DNA of 64,000 nt from Hirsutella rhossiliensis (taxonomy: Eukaryota > Ascomycota > Sordariomycetes > Hypocreales > Ophiocordycipitaceae). A program made the translations under genes and the position numbers. Each line of letters starts with the position of its first letter. Position 1 is the stretch's first letter. The notes under the pieces were generated by a model, which had not been told where the DNA came from, ran no database searches, and was given only the letters and a program-made list of their open reading frames with translations. Positions 23,928 to 34,379 of the stretch are shown here, piece by piece. The DNA is taken from positions 5,394,001 through 5,458,000 of the forward strand of contig NW_025408669.1 of NCBI RefSeq assembly GCF_020360975.1, written 5' to 3'.

Positions 23928-24097
23928 CCATGGACCGAGACTTGGCGGTGTTTTGGCGCCTGTCATTGAGGGGGTTTCTCCTGCGGGATACAGGAGCCCC
24001 CAGTTGCCACGAGGACGTGTTTCGTGCCATTTCTTGATCGCCTTGTCTTCTTGTACATACATGTAGATAGGTTCCCACGCAAAGGGCGGATGAGCCA

Positions 24098-24910
24098 TCA
24101 ACGACCTTGGACGGCTACCTGCTGCCTTCTCGTCTCCTTCCAGTCCTCCGGCTTCAGCTCGTAGTACAGCTCGCCGACGGGTTCTCCGCCCTCGGCCGGG
24201 CGCAGGACGCCCTTGCCCCCGAGCCCGAGCTTTCCCTCGACGAGCGTCACCATGGGTGCGTTGTCACTCAGGGTCGTGATGGTGACGACGTCCAGCTGAG
24301 GGCCGCCGTGGCTGACGGGTGTAAAGGCCCAGTCGAGGGCCAGACGCATGGCCTCGGCGGCGAAGCCCCGGCGCCTGTGCGCGGGGGCCACGAGGACGCC
24401 CGCGTCGCCCGCGCGCATGGGGCGTCCGAGGGCCGAGTCCCAGCGTGTCTTGATGGCGCCGAAGCCGCCGAGGCCAACCACCAATTCCTCCTCGTCACCC
24501 TCCACCTCGTCACCCCCCGCCTGCTGCTCTTGCTGCCGCTGCGGCTGACCGGCCATGTCCCCGGGCTCACCCCCCGCCTTCTGGTGCGTCAGCAGGACCA
24601 GCGCCATGTTGACGCGGTCCGGCCCGCTGGCGACGAAGCCGTCGGCGCCAAGGACGGAGGGGGCGCTGGCCGACTGGCGCTGGCGGGCGATGACGGCATC
24701 GGCGTCGTGGCGGGGGCCGGGGCCGGCGAGCAGGGCCGAGAGCGCGGGGGCGTCGCGGGGAGCGACGGTGCGGAGGGCCAGCGGCAGGGTGGCGGACTGG
24801 AGATGGGTGTTGAGATGGCACGCTTGCCGAGATTCAGGCGCCATCGCGGTTTGCTTTCTTTTCCTGTCTTTGCCCTTGCTTTTCTGGCAATTGGGGGAGG
24901 GATTCCTCAT
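24098..24910 (-). CDS. GNAT-family N-acetyltransferase
   Basis: 270 aa from the ATG at 24910. An alternative ATG at 24844 (residue 23) has a better context and would remove a Lys/Arg-rich leader, so either start is possible. The protein begins with LPLALRTVAPRDAPALSALL, typical of RimJ/RimL-like acetyltransferases. It carries an acetyl-CoA motif (VLVAPAHRRRGFAAEAMRLALDWAF) and ends with VTITTLSDNAPMVTLVEGKLG and a YYELKPEDW-type tail. A long Gln/Glu/Gly-rich insert (residues about 110-145) separates the strands. The substrate is unknown. It converges with the preceding glycosyltransferase, leaving 170 bp between them. Confidence 0.75.
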   Translation of the reverse strand: MRNPSPNCQKSKGKDRKRKQTAMAPESRQACHLNTHLQSATLPLALRTVAPRDAPALSALLAGPGPRHDADAVIARQRQSASAPSVLGADGFVASGPDRVNMALVLLTHQKAGGEPGDMAGQPQRQQEQQAGGDEVEGDEEELVVGLGGFGAIKTRWDSALGRPMRAGDAGVLVAPAHRRRGFAAEAMRLALDWAFTPVSHGGPQLDVVTITTLSDNAPMVTLVEGKLGLGGKGVLRPAEGGEPVGELYYELKPEDWKETRRQQVAVQGR

Positions 24911-25686
24911 CTACTTCGTAGACAGGGGTGCACAAGCGTTGATGGCACAACAAACGCGCTGCGGCACACGAGAGAATCGGGCTGGCGGGCACAATGTGGG
25001 TTGACTCTGCAGGAGATGGCGGCCGCCACCTGAGTAATATTGTGGACAGTGAAAGGCTACGGCAAGAGCATGATATCACGCGATGCATCCAGGCCGATCT
25101 GGCCGCGGATTGATTCCCCGCGGGATGCCAAGTGAGGAAGCTACTGCACTCGTCAGCAGTGGGCACCAAGGGAGGGCGTAAGAGGCAGAAGCTCGTCTGC
25201 CTTTCTGTTCTTCCATTGTTCAAACATATGTCACGGCCGAGGAAGACATAGCCACCTTTCCCCCTAGTCAAGCAGCACAGGGGCACAAGGCCTGCCATCG
25301 CGTCCATCGTTGCGGCCAATGAATCCGTCTCAGCCTCCCTCCATATATGTAAGCCTCGTCTCGGCAGCAAGACATCGTGAATCTGCTGCCAAGTCATGCC
25401 CTGCGGAGAATCAGCCCCGCTGAGACGACGGCAACGCTGAGGCGGCGCCTCCAAACTGCTGAGCTGGCAGGCAGCGCCCCAGCAAACGGCCGCGGAGACA
25501 CTCGACTGTTCCCATATCATCGGGGGCGCCGTGGGCGATGCCAGTGACGTCGGCGCATGCGAACGCAGAAATTAGAGAATGGCCCAGATCGACGGGGCCA
25601 AGTTTCTTCACTTCGCGACCAGGCGGGATGCCACCAAACCAAGACGTGCCATGATGCAAATGCTCTAATTCTACCGGTAATGGCCC
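24911..25686. other. Intergenic region
   Basis: About 775 bp; frames here lack conserved features. Likely GNAT promoter and SPO7 3' region. Confidence 0.5.
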
Positions 25687-26991
25687 CTACTGTATATCCC
25701 CACTCACCCGGCGCTGCTGCTTGTCCCTAGCGGGTGTCGTCCCGGAGCTGCGCAATGCCCTGTCATTCTCGGCCGGAGTTTCGTCGGCGACGCTGGCCTC
25801 CTTTGTCAGCGGAGACGGTATCTCGGGCGTGACGGAGCGAGACTCTGTTCCCGGCCGCTTTGATCTTGAGCCAGGCCCCAGCTTCTTACGTCGCTTGTCC
25901 GAGGCGTTGGAGCCGGAGCTCACCCGGCGGCTGATCTGGCCGTCGTCGACCTCAAGAGTGGGCGTCTGACTTCGGGAGGAGCTAACAGACGGGCGACGAA
26001 GACTGCTGCTTCGGCGCTTGCGAACCTTTTCGCTGACGGCCGGGCGGTTGAGGTTGGCCTTGGAGTGATCTAGCTGGCGCGGTTGCTGCGTCTGTCGCCA
26101 CGGGAGCCACCAAAGCCAACCATACTTTTGCTTAACGAGGCGACAGTCGCGCTCCTTGACCTTGGTGCGCAGAAGTGCGCGACGCTCGTTCTCCCGCTCC
26201 CAGTATTCGGTCCGGTACAGCTCCCAGTTTTCTCGGAACATGGCGGAAAAGGGTTTGGCAAGGAGCAGCAGCTTGACGTAGTCACCGCCCGGGGCCAGAT
26301 CCTCCTCATGGCCGCCCTGCTCTTCGTCCTCCTGCGGCAGGATCAGGGTCGGGTGGCTTTCGCTCGAGAGCTGCAGCTCTCTCTCGGTTTCGCGTAGCAG
26401 CGATGGGTCGACGTGTCGGTAGGAGGAGCTCGCCGTGTGGGAAAAGAGGCCGTAAGTGAGGAAAAAGCCGACAGTGGAGAGGGCTTCGGCCCACAACGGA
26501 CGGCGGATGACGACAAGCTTGCAGTTAAATGCGCGCAGGCCTCTGTTGGATATGGCGAACCAACGACGGGGCCAGCGGATGCCGCGATCCCAGATGCCCG
26601 TGGCCCAGACGAGAACGGCGGTGATGATGCCGCCCATGAAGCAGACCTTCTGGGCACCCTCGACGGCCCAGTAGATGGAACCACCCACGCCTCGGCCGTC
26701 CTCGCGCGGGGCAAAGTAGAGGCGGTATCCGAAGAAGGCGACCCAGAGGGTCAGCAGGGTGAGGAAGAAGGTGTGGTGGCGCCTCCTTGCGCGTAGCTCG
26801 AGGAACTGGGCGCGGAGCGAGGCCTCGAGGATCAGTAGGTTGAGGTAGACCATGGAGGGGGAGCTGGGCGTGTGGTGGAGCGGGTCGCCGGGCTTGCCCT
26901 GGATTGGCGTCGTTCCGGGGGTGCTCTTGACACTCTGGGCGGCGGCAGCGTCGGGCGCGCCCTTGACGATGGAATCGATGTCGTCGGGCAT
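25687..26991 (-). CDS. SPO7: Spo7-like regulatory subunit of the Nem1-Spo7 phosphatase
   Basis: 434 aa, single exon, ATG at 26991. The Spo7 core has SMVYLNLLILEASLRAQFLELRARRR, then two membrane segments (FFLTLLTLWVAFFGYRLYF and VCFMGGIITAVLVWATGIW). WPRRWFAISNRGLRAFNCKLVVI and SLLRETERELQLSS follow. The C-terminal region has FSAMFRENWELYRTEYWERE and a basic Ser/Arg-rich disordered tail with possible phosphosites. Spo7 tethers the Nem1 phosphatase at the ER/nuclear envelope, where it dephosphorylates the lipin Pah1 and so controls lipid storage and nuclear membrane growth. The tail is longer than in yeast Spo7, as is common in filamentous fungi. Confidence 0.88.
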   Translation of the reverse strand: MPDDIDSIVKGAPDAAAAQSVKSTPGTTPIQGKPGDPLHHTPSSPSMVYLNLLILEASLRAQFLELRARRRHHTFFLTLLTLWVAFFGYRLYFAPREDGRGVGGSIYWAVEGAQKVCFMGGIITAVLVWATGIWDRGIRWPRRWFAISNRGLRAFNCKLVVIRRPLWAEALSTVGFFLTYGLFSHTASSSYRHVDPSLLRETERELQLSSESHPTLILPQEDEEQGGHEEDLAPGGDYVKLLLLAKPFSAMFRENWELYRTEYWERENERRALLRTKVKERDCRLVKQKYGWLWWLPWRQTQQPRQLDHSKANLNRPAVSEKVRKRRSSSLRRPSVSSSRSQTPTLEVDDGQISRRVSSGSNASDKRRKKLGPGSRSKRPGTESRSVTPEIPSPLTKEASVADETPAENDRALRSSGTTPARDKQQRRVSGDIQ

Positions 26992-27179
26992 GCTGGGCTC
27001 GGTCGATTGGGATTGACTGGGAGCAGCCGGTCAGCTTGTTGGGTAGCGGCCGAGTGCCATGCAGGGAGCGTGGATGCGACGAGTCCCAGGCTGGTGTGCT
27101 TCAGTGTGAGGAGCAGCCCCGGCCCAGGTTGAGCGGCAAGGCAGCCGTGGAAGAGAGGCTCGAGAGCTCAGAGATGAAT

Positions 27180-27234
27180 TGCGTGGAGGAGGAGGAGGAG
27201 GGGGAGGGAGAGGAGGGAGAGGAGAGAGACTGGT
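27180..27234. repeat. GGA-rich simple repeat
   Basis: Purine-rich (GGA/GAGG) low-complexity run about 190 bp upstream of the SPO7 start; on the coding strand it is a CT-rich tract, often seen in fungal promoters. Confidence 0.7.
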
Positions 27235-27589
27235 GAAGCAACAAAACTCCAATTCCGCATCACGGGATTCGCCCCTGGTTAGTTGGGAAGGTGCCGAATA
27301 CGTAATCGGGCCTCTCGGTATCAACTCGCACGTGATATCCCGACCCCAGACCCACACGTTATCTGATGAGAAAAGCTCAAGCCAATTCACACGTGACTCC
27401 CTTTCCACCTCCACCACCCACATCTCGGCTCTGCGCAACAGACAAAGCCATGCTATGGCATCGGCAATGAGCCTTTGGAGCCGCAGGTGCCCATTCGCTT
27501 GGTTTCAGAGGGACTCTAGTGCTTGGAGGCCTCGAGGGAGTTCCCTTGCCAAGTTCAGCCCTGACAACGATACATTTGGGGCCTGACTA

Positions 27590-29332
27590 ACGAGCATACA
27601 CCTCTGGCTATTAATAGGCATACAAAAAAGAGCGGGGCAGTGTCGTTCCCCACGCCTGCTACGCGACCAAGGCAGGCATAGGCTGCTTACGTAATTTCTT
27701 CACATTCGGGCTCGAGGCTTAAAGATGCGTGTTAGGACAAGAAAGGGCCTATAATACGCGTTAGTAACACCTCTATCGGGGGTGCCCTCATTTTGCATGG
27801 TGTAGCGGTATTTTACCAGCTTGACAATGCGTTATTTCGTCGAATTGAGCCCTGCCCGCCCGGCTGCCTGCCTGCCTGCTTACGTCCTTAAAGGGGTTCG
27901 TCGGCATACAAATCTCGCTATGCTTCTTCTTCGTCTTAGACGGCCTCTTCTACCTTATCCCACTATGTGCCTTCCTCCTCCTGCGAGGGCATCGTGACGA
28001 TGATTTCCTCCTATGTAATTATGCTATACCCTCGTGGGCTCGTCGGGCGAGGGGGCTGCGGCAAGCTCATCGTCAGAGACTAGCGTACGGCGTATAGCTT
28101 GTTGATACGCTCGTGAATAGCTTTAAATTGACCAAGTTAGTAACCATGTAAAATTCTACTCTGCAAAGGGCGCTATGTAGGCGCGGGGAATGCGCGCACC
28201 AAATTGTGCGGTAGCGGCGCTGCGCCTTGACCAGCCATACTTCCCCACGAAAAAGCTGGTCATAATCAGAGGGGTGGGGGCTCTCCCGAGAGGGCCGAGA
28301 CACGGCGCCGGGCCACGCCCCCACTTGAGCTGGTTGATCCGGAACCCCGAAAAGGGGTTCCGGATCAAGTCCACCGGGCGTAGCGAATTGTGTACGTGTT
28401 TGCGAGATCAACCCATGCAATCAATTGTCGGATTCTGGGTTGCTTGCAGCTATCCTGGCACAGGGCACGACGAGATGCCGATATCTGCCACCCGCCTCAT
28501 CTGTAGCGTGGAATGTGAATGTCTCTGTTGACGAAGCCAGTTTTGCTGCCGCGTTTGCAAGGAGGGAAGCCAAGGAAGGATACCGTTGCGACTACATCCA
28601 GAGGTGCTTGGCCGGGCTAGGGAGGGGGAATAAGCCCCATAAGGAGAGGGTGAAGCGGCAGGATGATGAAAGTGGCTGACGCAAGTATTCTAGTTGGCTT
28701 CCTTCAAGTTGGAAACTCCTGTATCGGTCGAATGTGTAGGTCGACGAGTGTGAAGAATTTCTCTAGCCAAGCACGGGGTGATTCAGATAGTTGCGAAGAT
28801 TCTCATGATGGCCACGCCAGTCAATCTCAACTTCATGGCGGACGCCAAGGGGGGCTGTTTGGTCTGGCTTTACGTCTCAGTGCTTGATCAATCAGTCACG
28901 GTGACTACTGATGCTTCTAATACGGGACGTGACGGGGCCCAACATGGGCTATGCCCCTGCGTTGGTCCTTATGAACTACTGTGCGCCGTACATGACGCTC
29001 TAGATGCTATTTTCGAATTCGAAAAGGAATAAATCGCTTTCCAGGACAGTAAAGGGGCGCTGGAGATCCAGAAGCAGGCTACAGCAGGCCACCATTAGGG
29101 TGGTGATGCTGGAATTCCCAAGAGACTCGGCTCTTGGGCAAATACTTCGATGTAAATGAAGCAATTGCTGGATGCCTCCGGAAGCTAATCCCGATAACCT
29201 GAATATAAAGGAAGGAAATGAGTAACCGAAGTTGGCCACGGGAAGATAGACTCGAAGACGAAGAGACTTGAAAGACAGATCAAGCCAGGACAGAGCCGCA
29301 CAACGTCCTCTGGGAAGACCCCCCCTCTCCTA
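27590..29332. other. Gene-free, degenerate stretch of the accessory island
   Basis: Lower in GC than the flanking genes, with frequent TAA/TAG in all frames and no supported gene. It contains a perfect inverted repeat (28334-28368) and a 16-bp palindrome TTTTCGAATTCGAAAA (29010-29025). The mixture of TA-rich and CG-rich bits would fit an eroded transposon relic, but no domain can be recognised. Confidence 0.45.
28334..28368. repeat. Perfect 15-bp inverted repeat (hairpin) with 5-nt loop
   Basis: TTGATCCGGAACCCC at 28334-28348 is followed by GAAAA and then the exact reverse complement at 28354-28368. The role is unknown; it could be part of a MITE-like relic. Confidence 0.85.
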
Positions 29333-30075
29333 TCAATGCTCGCTCGGGTCATGAGTATGCGTTTGCGCATCTCCATCAGCATCCAAATGCCATTCACCAG
29401 GAGCTATAGTACCATCCAATCTGGACGGCATCTTCTCTCTAGCTAGTTCACCGTAACGGTTAAACCACTCGTAGAGCGAGGCGTATTTATCGACTTTGGC
29501 CACTTTGGACGACCCAGTGCATTTCCCTTCAAATGTTATACCTAGATAACGAGAATTAGTTATTGGCTTTGAAGGGTACGCAAGGGTGGTTTATACCTGC
29601 AAGCTCCCACGAGTCTGGATTGTAGCGTTCGTCTTTCACGGAGGAGAGACGAAAAGACCTGATCTCCTCTTTGGGAACGCTGGCTGACCCGAAAGCCTTC
29701 TGAAGGTCAATATTTCGCGTGTCTACGGTTCCTCTCGATGGATGCTTTGCGAGAGTCAAAGAGTCGCCTCCAATCTTGAGAGTGATATCATCAAAGGTTC
29801 CGGCGCCATCCAAGCCGGATATACCATTGCCTAGCTTCAAACGGACCTCTAGGCGATCGAAGTGGGTGCACGCGCCCGCCTCTGATGTTTCCTTGTCCGC
29901 TGACTCTCCTGGAGTCTGATTTTTGTCCTTTTCGTCGCAAAGTGGACGTACTTTCTCATCGACGGTCCAGTCTTCGGCATGTATCGCAACAGATCGGACT
30001 GGGGTAGGGCGTTCAAGATGAGTTCGCTCATGATGAACCTCGGCATTTACCGCCAGGTCCTTCTCGTACACGAGC

Positions 30076-30080
30076 ATCTT
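30076..30080. repeat. Target-site duplication (left copy)
   Basis: ATCTT directly abuts the left LTR; the same five bases follow the right LTR at 37218-37222. Confidence 0.9.
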
Positions 30081-30385
30081 TGATGCATTTTGCATATGGA
30101 TGAGATGAAGTGGGATCGTTGTTTCTCCAACTAAGCTATGACTGCCTCATCCTTATGTAGGAGGCAGCCAGGTCGGACTATCTAGGCGATCCGGCCGGTT
30201 TACAAGGCAGCCACATACCGATGCCTGTTCACACGGCTGCCTGTTTCACACGGCTGCCTGTTTCACACGGCTGCCTGTTCACACGGCTGCCTGTTCACAT
30301 GGCTGTGCGTGCGGCAGCCGGTGTCCTTGATGCTTGGTGCCGTGCCCAACGCTCCAGTGTGCGTAGGGACACGCAAAACGCATCA
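30081..30385 (-). repeat. 3' LTR (left copy), 305 bp
   Basis: Identical by eye to the right LTR apart from one A in an A-run near its end (4 versus 5 A). Contains several short tandem copies of a GTTTCACACGGCTGCCT-like unit in its middle. Confidence 0.95.
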
Positions 30386-30440
30386 TAATGCCGGCCTCAA
30401 AAGAAAACTCCACTGTCCTCAGTGACTGCCTCAACAAAGG

Positions 30441-31716
30441 CTACATGTCAGAACTTTCCGATCGTCCCTTTGCTTTGCTGTTGCGAACCACTCGCGGTCC
30501 CGTCGTCTGCCCGTGGAACTCATCCAGGGCCTTTGACGATATCTCTTCCTTCCTGACCCACTGATCATGCATGCTGCCCCATCCTTTCCAGTGGACCAAG
30601 TACTCCGTGACGGGCTTCCTGTTTCTTCCAATCTTCCTGACCCGTACGTCCAGAAGCTTGTCAACTTCGTAGAATTCGCCTTCCTGGTCCGTAAAGTCCT
30701 TTGTGACTTCTACTGGTCCGGGGTGAGCTTCTTCAAAGCAGCCTTCGTGAGCTGGCTTGAGGTGGTGTATTGAGATCACTGGGTGGACCTTAATTTGCTC
30801 TGGAAGGTCCAATTCACAGGCCAGGTCTCCAACCATCCTTCTGATCACAAAGGGCCTTCCCGCTGTTGTGACCACTTCTTGGGTGGCCTGCCTGGCTGGT
30901 GATATCCTGATGAAGCTTGAGATATACCTTGTCTCCAGCCTTGAGATGGATAGGTCGGTGTTTGGCATCGTACCAACGCTTGGCCTTCATCGCTGCAAGG
31001 TCCATAGCTAGGCTGGCCTGCTTACGCAAGGCTTCCTTGATGTAGGGCAATTCGTCTGCCTCTGCGCTGGCTGTGCGATCAACAGCCTCCAGGGACTTTC
31101 AGGGGAAACCGTACATTAGTTCATGGGCTGAGGTCTTCGTGCTGGTGTTGTAGGCTGTGTTTAGATGCCACTGCAGCGAAGGAATAAGGGTCTTCCAGTC
31201 AAGGTTGGGGTCCTCAATATAGGCCAGTCGCAACGCTGTTTCCACTGTTTGATTGCGCCGCTCGGCCAAGCCGTCCGCCTGCGGATGATATGCCGTTGTC
31301 ATGCTGATTCTGGTGCCAAAGGCCTTCCAGAGCCCTTGCCAGAAAGCAGAGGTGAATTTGCGGTCTCTGTCACTGACTATCGTGCGCGGCATGCCCCAAT
31401 CACATAGCATGAGCTGCCTAGCTAGGGAGGCTGCCCAGTCCTTGGCGCTATACTTTGCATTGCCTGGAATCAGTAGGCATCGCTTGCTAGCTAAGCAAGT
31501 GACTGTAAGTAATTGATTAAAGGCATTAAAGCCTTCAATATGCCAGGGTGAGCCCATAGCTGAGACGGCAGGCATGTCTGTGATGAAGTCCATTGCAATT
31601 GACTGCATTGGAAGCATCGGGGGTCGATTGGGCAGATAGCTTCCAGCAAGCTGTTGTCGATCAGTCTGTCCAAGGCAGCAAGCTTTGCACTTGGCGATGT
31701 GCTTTTCGCTTGCCAA
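30441..31716 (-). pseudogene. pol 3' part: integrase and chromodomain
   Basis: The frame 31716-31099 carries the integrase core with the D,D,E residues in IAMDFITDMP, IVSDRDRKFTSAFW and HPQADGLAERRNQTVE, ending at a stop after YGFP. The following frames (about 31050-30814 and 30968-30441) continue with WYDAKHRPIHLKAGDKVYL and HPVISIHHLKPA. They end with a chromodomain: FYEVDKLLDVRV, TEYLVHWKGW and DQWV. Chromodomains guide insertion to particular chromatin in chromoviruses. The stop and frame changes between the segments indicate decay or sequence errors. Confidence 0.85.
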
Positions 31717-31758
31717 GAGACGTTCCTGATCGAATAGGTTTCAACTCCTTGAGCATTC

Positions 31759-33462
31759 TCACAACGCCAAAGTGCCCCTAGAAGCTTTGACCGTGTTCTC
31801 ACTGTCCTGGATCATTTGAAGGATCTTGCGATAATGGGTATCAGCCTGATAGCCTTCTGTGAATTTGATGCGGTATGCTGGATCCATGATGGCCTCAGAC
31901 GCAAGGAGCACATCGTCAAGCGCTGTGTAGTCAGGTCGTTGTCGCTCGATCAATTGGTCGGTCTCAGGGGCTGACAGCCTGCTTAAGGCATCAGGGATGA
32001 AATTGATTTTCCTGGAAGATGATCAACCTGCAATTCGTACTGAGAGAGATAGATGGAGGCTACTACTAGCCGTCTATTTGCTCTGTCCGTGCTTGAAGTG
32101 TCGAGGAGGTCTTATTGACGATCTGCTGTGTGGCTGAATGGTCCGTAAGCACGATTAAGGGCTTCGTTGACGATTGACCACTGTGCGCATCTTTTTGATA
32201 GCCCAGACTAGGCAGGCCACTTCTAATTCCGACGGACCATATGATCTCTCTGCGTTGGTGAGGGTGCGGCTGAGAAAAGCTATAGGTTGCATCGCTGTTG
32301 AGGAAATAGCTTGGCCAGGCTTCCATTCGTAACCTTCTTTAAGGTGGAAGTAGGTACAGGCAAATCTCGTTGCAAGGACCCGTCAACTTGACAGAACAGT
32401 TGCCTGCTTGGGTCCATATGGTGGACTGCTCTGCCGGAGGCTACTTCCTTTGGATAGCTTCAAATGCCAACCGCTCCTTTTCACTAGGCTCGAATTTGGT
32501 GTTCCTCGCAAAGGCACGGCGTTTGTTGATGTTACCTTGCTGAATTTTGCCAATTTCTCGTCCTTGGGCTAGTAATTGAGTTTTCCGGTGCTGCAATGGC
32601 TCAATGAGGGCTCCATAATACGGTAAGAGATGCCGTAGGTAGCCTGTTGCTCCAATGTAGCTTTCAACGCAGATAGCTGGTCTGGAAATTCCAGCTTTGC
32701 AAAGGCTGCCAGCCTGTGTTCCGTTGTGCTCATTCCAAAGGCATCAACGCGGAAGCCAAGGAGTTGCACAGAGGATACCCAATCCAGCTTTTCTTTGGCG
32801 ACATCGTGAGGTTAAAACGCTCGAATAGCTGGAAGATCTTGCTAAGGTGCTGTAAGTGCTCCTTTCCGTTTTCGAATAGATCACAACGTCGTCCATAAAC
32901 GCTCTGCAAAACCCTTATATGGTCGAAGCACTCGATCCATATAGCGCTGGGCGTAGGCCGGGCTATTGCAGAAGCCAATTGGTGCAACAGTCAGTCTTTC
33001 CAGTCCTCTATGGCTCGTGAGGGTAAAACGATCACGATGTTCGAGTTTGACTCGGAATTGGTGGTAAAGGACGATGCGTCGATTGCTGTGATGTACTGTG
33101 CGCCTCGAAGCTCTTGGATGATGTCTTCTTGCAATGGCAAGGGATAGCTGTCTGGCATGGTGACCTTATTAAGAGCTCGCAAATCGATGACGACCCTGCC
33201 CTTGGTTTCTCCTCGGGCTGTTCACCACACAACGAAGACGGGGCTGCAAAGGGGTTGGTCCGTGCACGTATTCCATACGTCCTTGTGCGTGGAGCTTGTC
33301 ATGGGTTTCATCAATGACCTGTTTGTCTCGTAATCCCTGAGGATAGGGCGTTGAGCCACCTTGTGCGTGTGCCAATCCTTGATAAGGGAACTGTGAGCTC
33401 GTGGCCTGCTTCGACTTCAGCTGTGCCCGAGTCTTTCCATAGTTTGGCGTGTTTTTCAACAA
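31759..33462 (-). pseudogene. pol middle part: reverse transcriptase and RNase H, frameshifted
   Basis: Pieces in different frames show RT signatures: ALNKVTMPDSYPLPLQEDII and GAQYITAIDASSF near 33180-33060, and a polymerase active-site FMDD at 32888-32899. HLQHLSKIFQLFERFNLTMS follows in another frame. RNase H-like sequence with IVLTDHSATQQIVN lies near 32130-32070. At least two frame changes lie within the RT, so no complete enzyme is encoded as read. Confidence 0.8.
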
Positions 33463-33477
33463 GGGCTTTGATCTTGG

Positions 33478-34353
33478 TCACGAAGCTGCCTTTCTGCGCA
33501 TAGATGTGAATTCCGTCGTCAGTGCACACCTCTGGGAGCTCTGGCGTGCGTTGAACGTGCGTTTGATACGGAATTCGGGTCTCAGGGCAAGGTCAGGAGT
33601 ATCGGCTGTTGCTGCTGCACTCAGCTGGGTGCTTGTGACGTGGAGCTCCTTTCTTGTTGTTGACCAAGGCTGGCTGTCGTTGCTGGCTGCTGTTGTGTAT
33701 GCGTACAAAGCTTCTGATAAGCTTGAAACTGATTCTGCGGTTGCTGCTAGAACAGGGCTTTCCGGGGTGAAAGTCCCGTCAGCTATTGCGATAACATCGT
33801 CTGAGAGGTGGAAGGTGCTATTGATAGCAAGATCATACGATGTATGGCTCTGGGGAGCGCTTTCAATCGTCATTGCAGAAGTTGTTGGGGCCAAGGCCGC
33901 TGTGGCTATTGTCAAAGCTGTCAGAGCTGATTTCCATGAGGCTGCAGCGAAGTAGCCCGATTCCTCGCATTCTTTGATCTGCCCTAGGCGCTGTTTGCGG
34001 TTCACGATGATATCTTGGTTCGTAGTGTTCGTGAACATGACCGCTGGGACAGTGTTTCGGTCAACGAGAGCATGAGCGGCCAAGGGATGATTGGAATGAA
34101 AAGCGAAGGAACGGCCTTTAGGGACTTCCTTCCAGCTAGCTGGGACTAGCATTGTCTTGCCTGCCGGGACCATGGTTTTTCTGACGGCCTGAACGCGTCG
34201 GACTACCCCTTTATGAGGCTTATAGATGTTAAAAGGGATACCGAAGTCGTCAAGGAGGCCTATTTGAACGACTTCCTTGTCGTAGTGGATGTTTCCAACA
34301 TACGGCTTGAGGAAGGCATTGCCTAGCAAGGCTCCTGGTTCCACGGTAGTCAC
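33478..34353 (-). pseudogene. Protease-region open frame of the retrotransposon
   Basis: A 291-codon open frame between gag and RT (GALLGNAFLKPYVGNIHYDK ... GIPFNIYKPHKGVVRRVQAV ... VNRKQRLGQIKECEESGYF). It corresponds to the part of fungal gypsy elements after the aspartic protease, where the active site is often weakly conserved. I did not identify a clear D-S/T-G motif in this frame. Confidence 0.6.
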
Positions 34354-34379
34354 CCAAGCGGAACTGGTGAATTTAGCTA

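Noticed and set aside
28778..29032. 84-codon frame next to the toxin gene
   Set aside because: GTG start, no homology recognised, in a decayed region.
33449..33955. 168-codon plus-strand frame in the retrotransposon
   Set aside because: Antisense of the element's coding strand, no recognisable domain.
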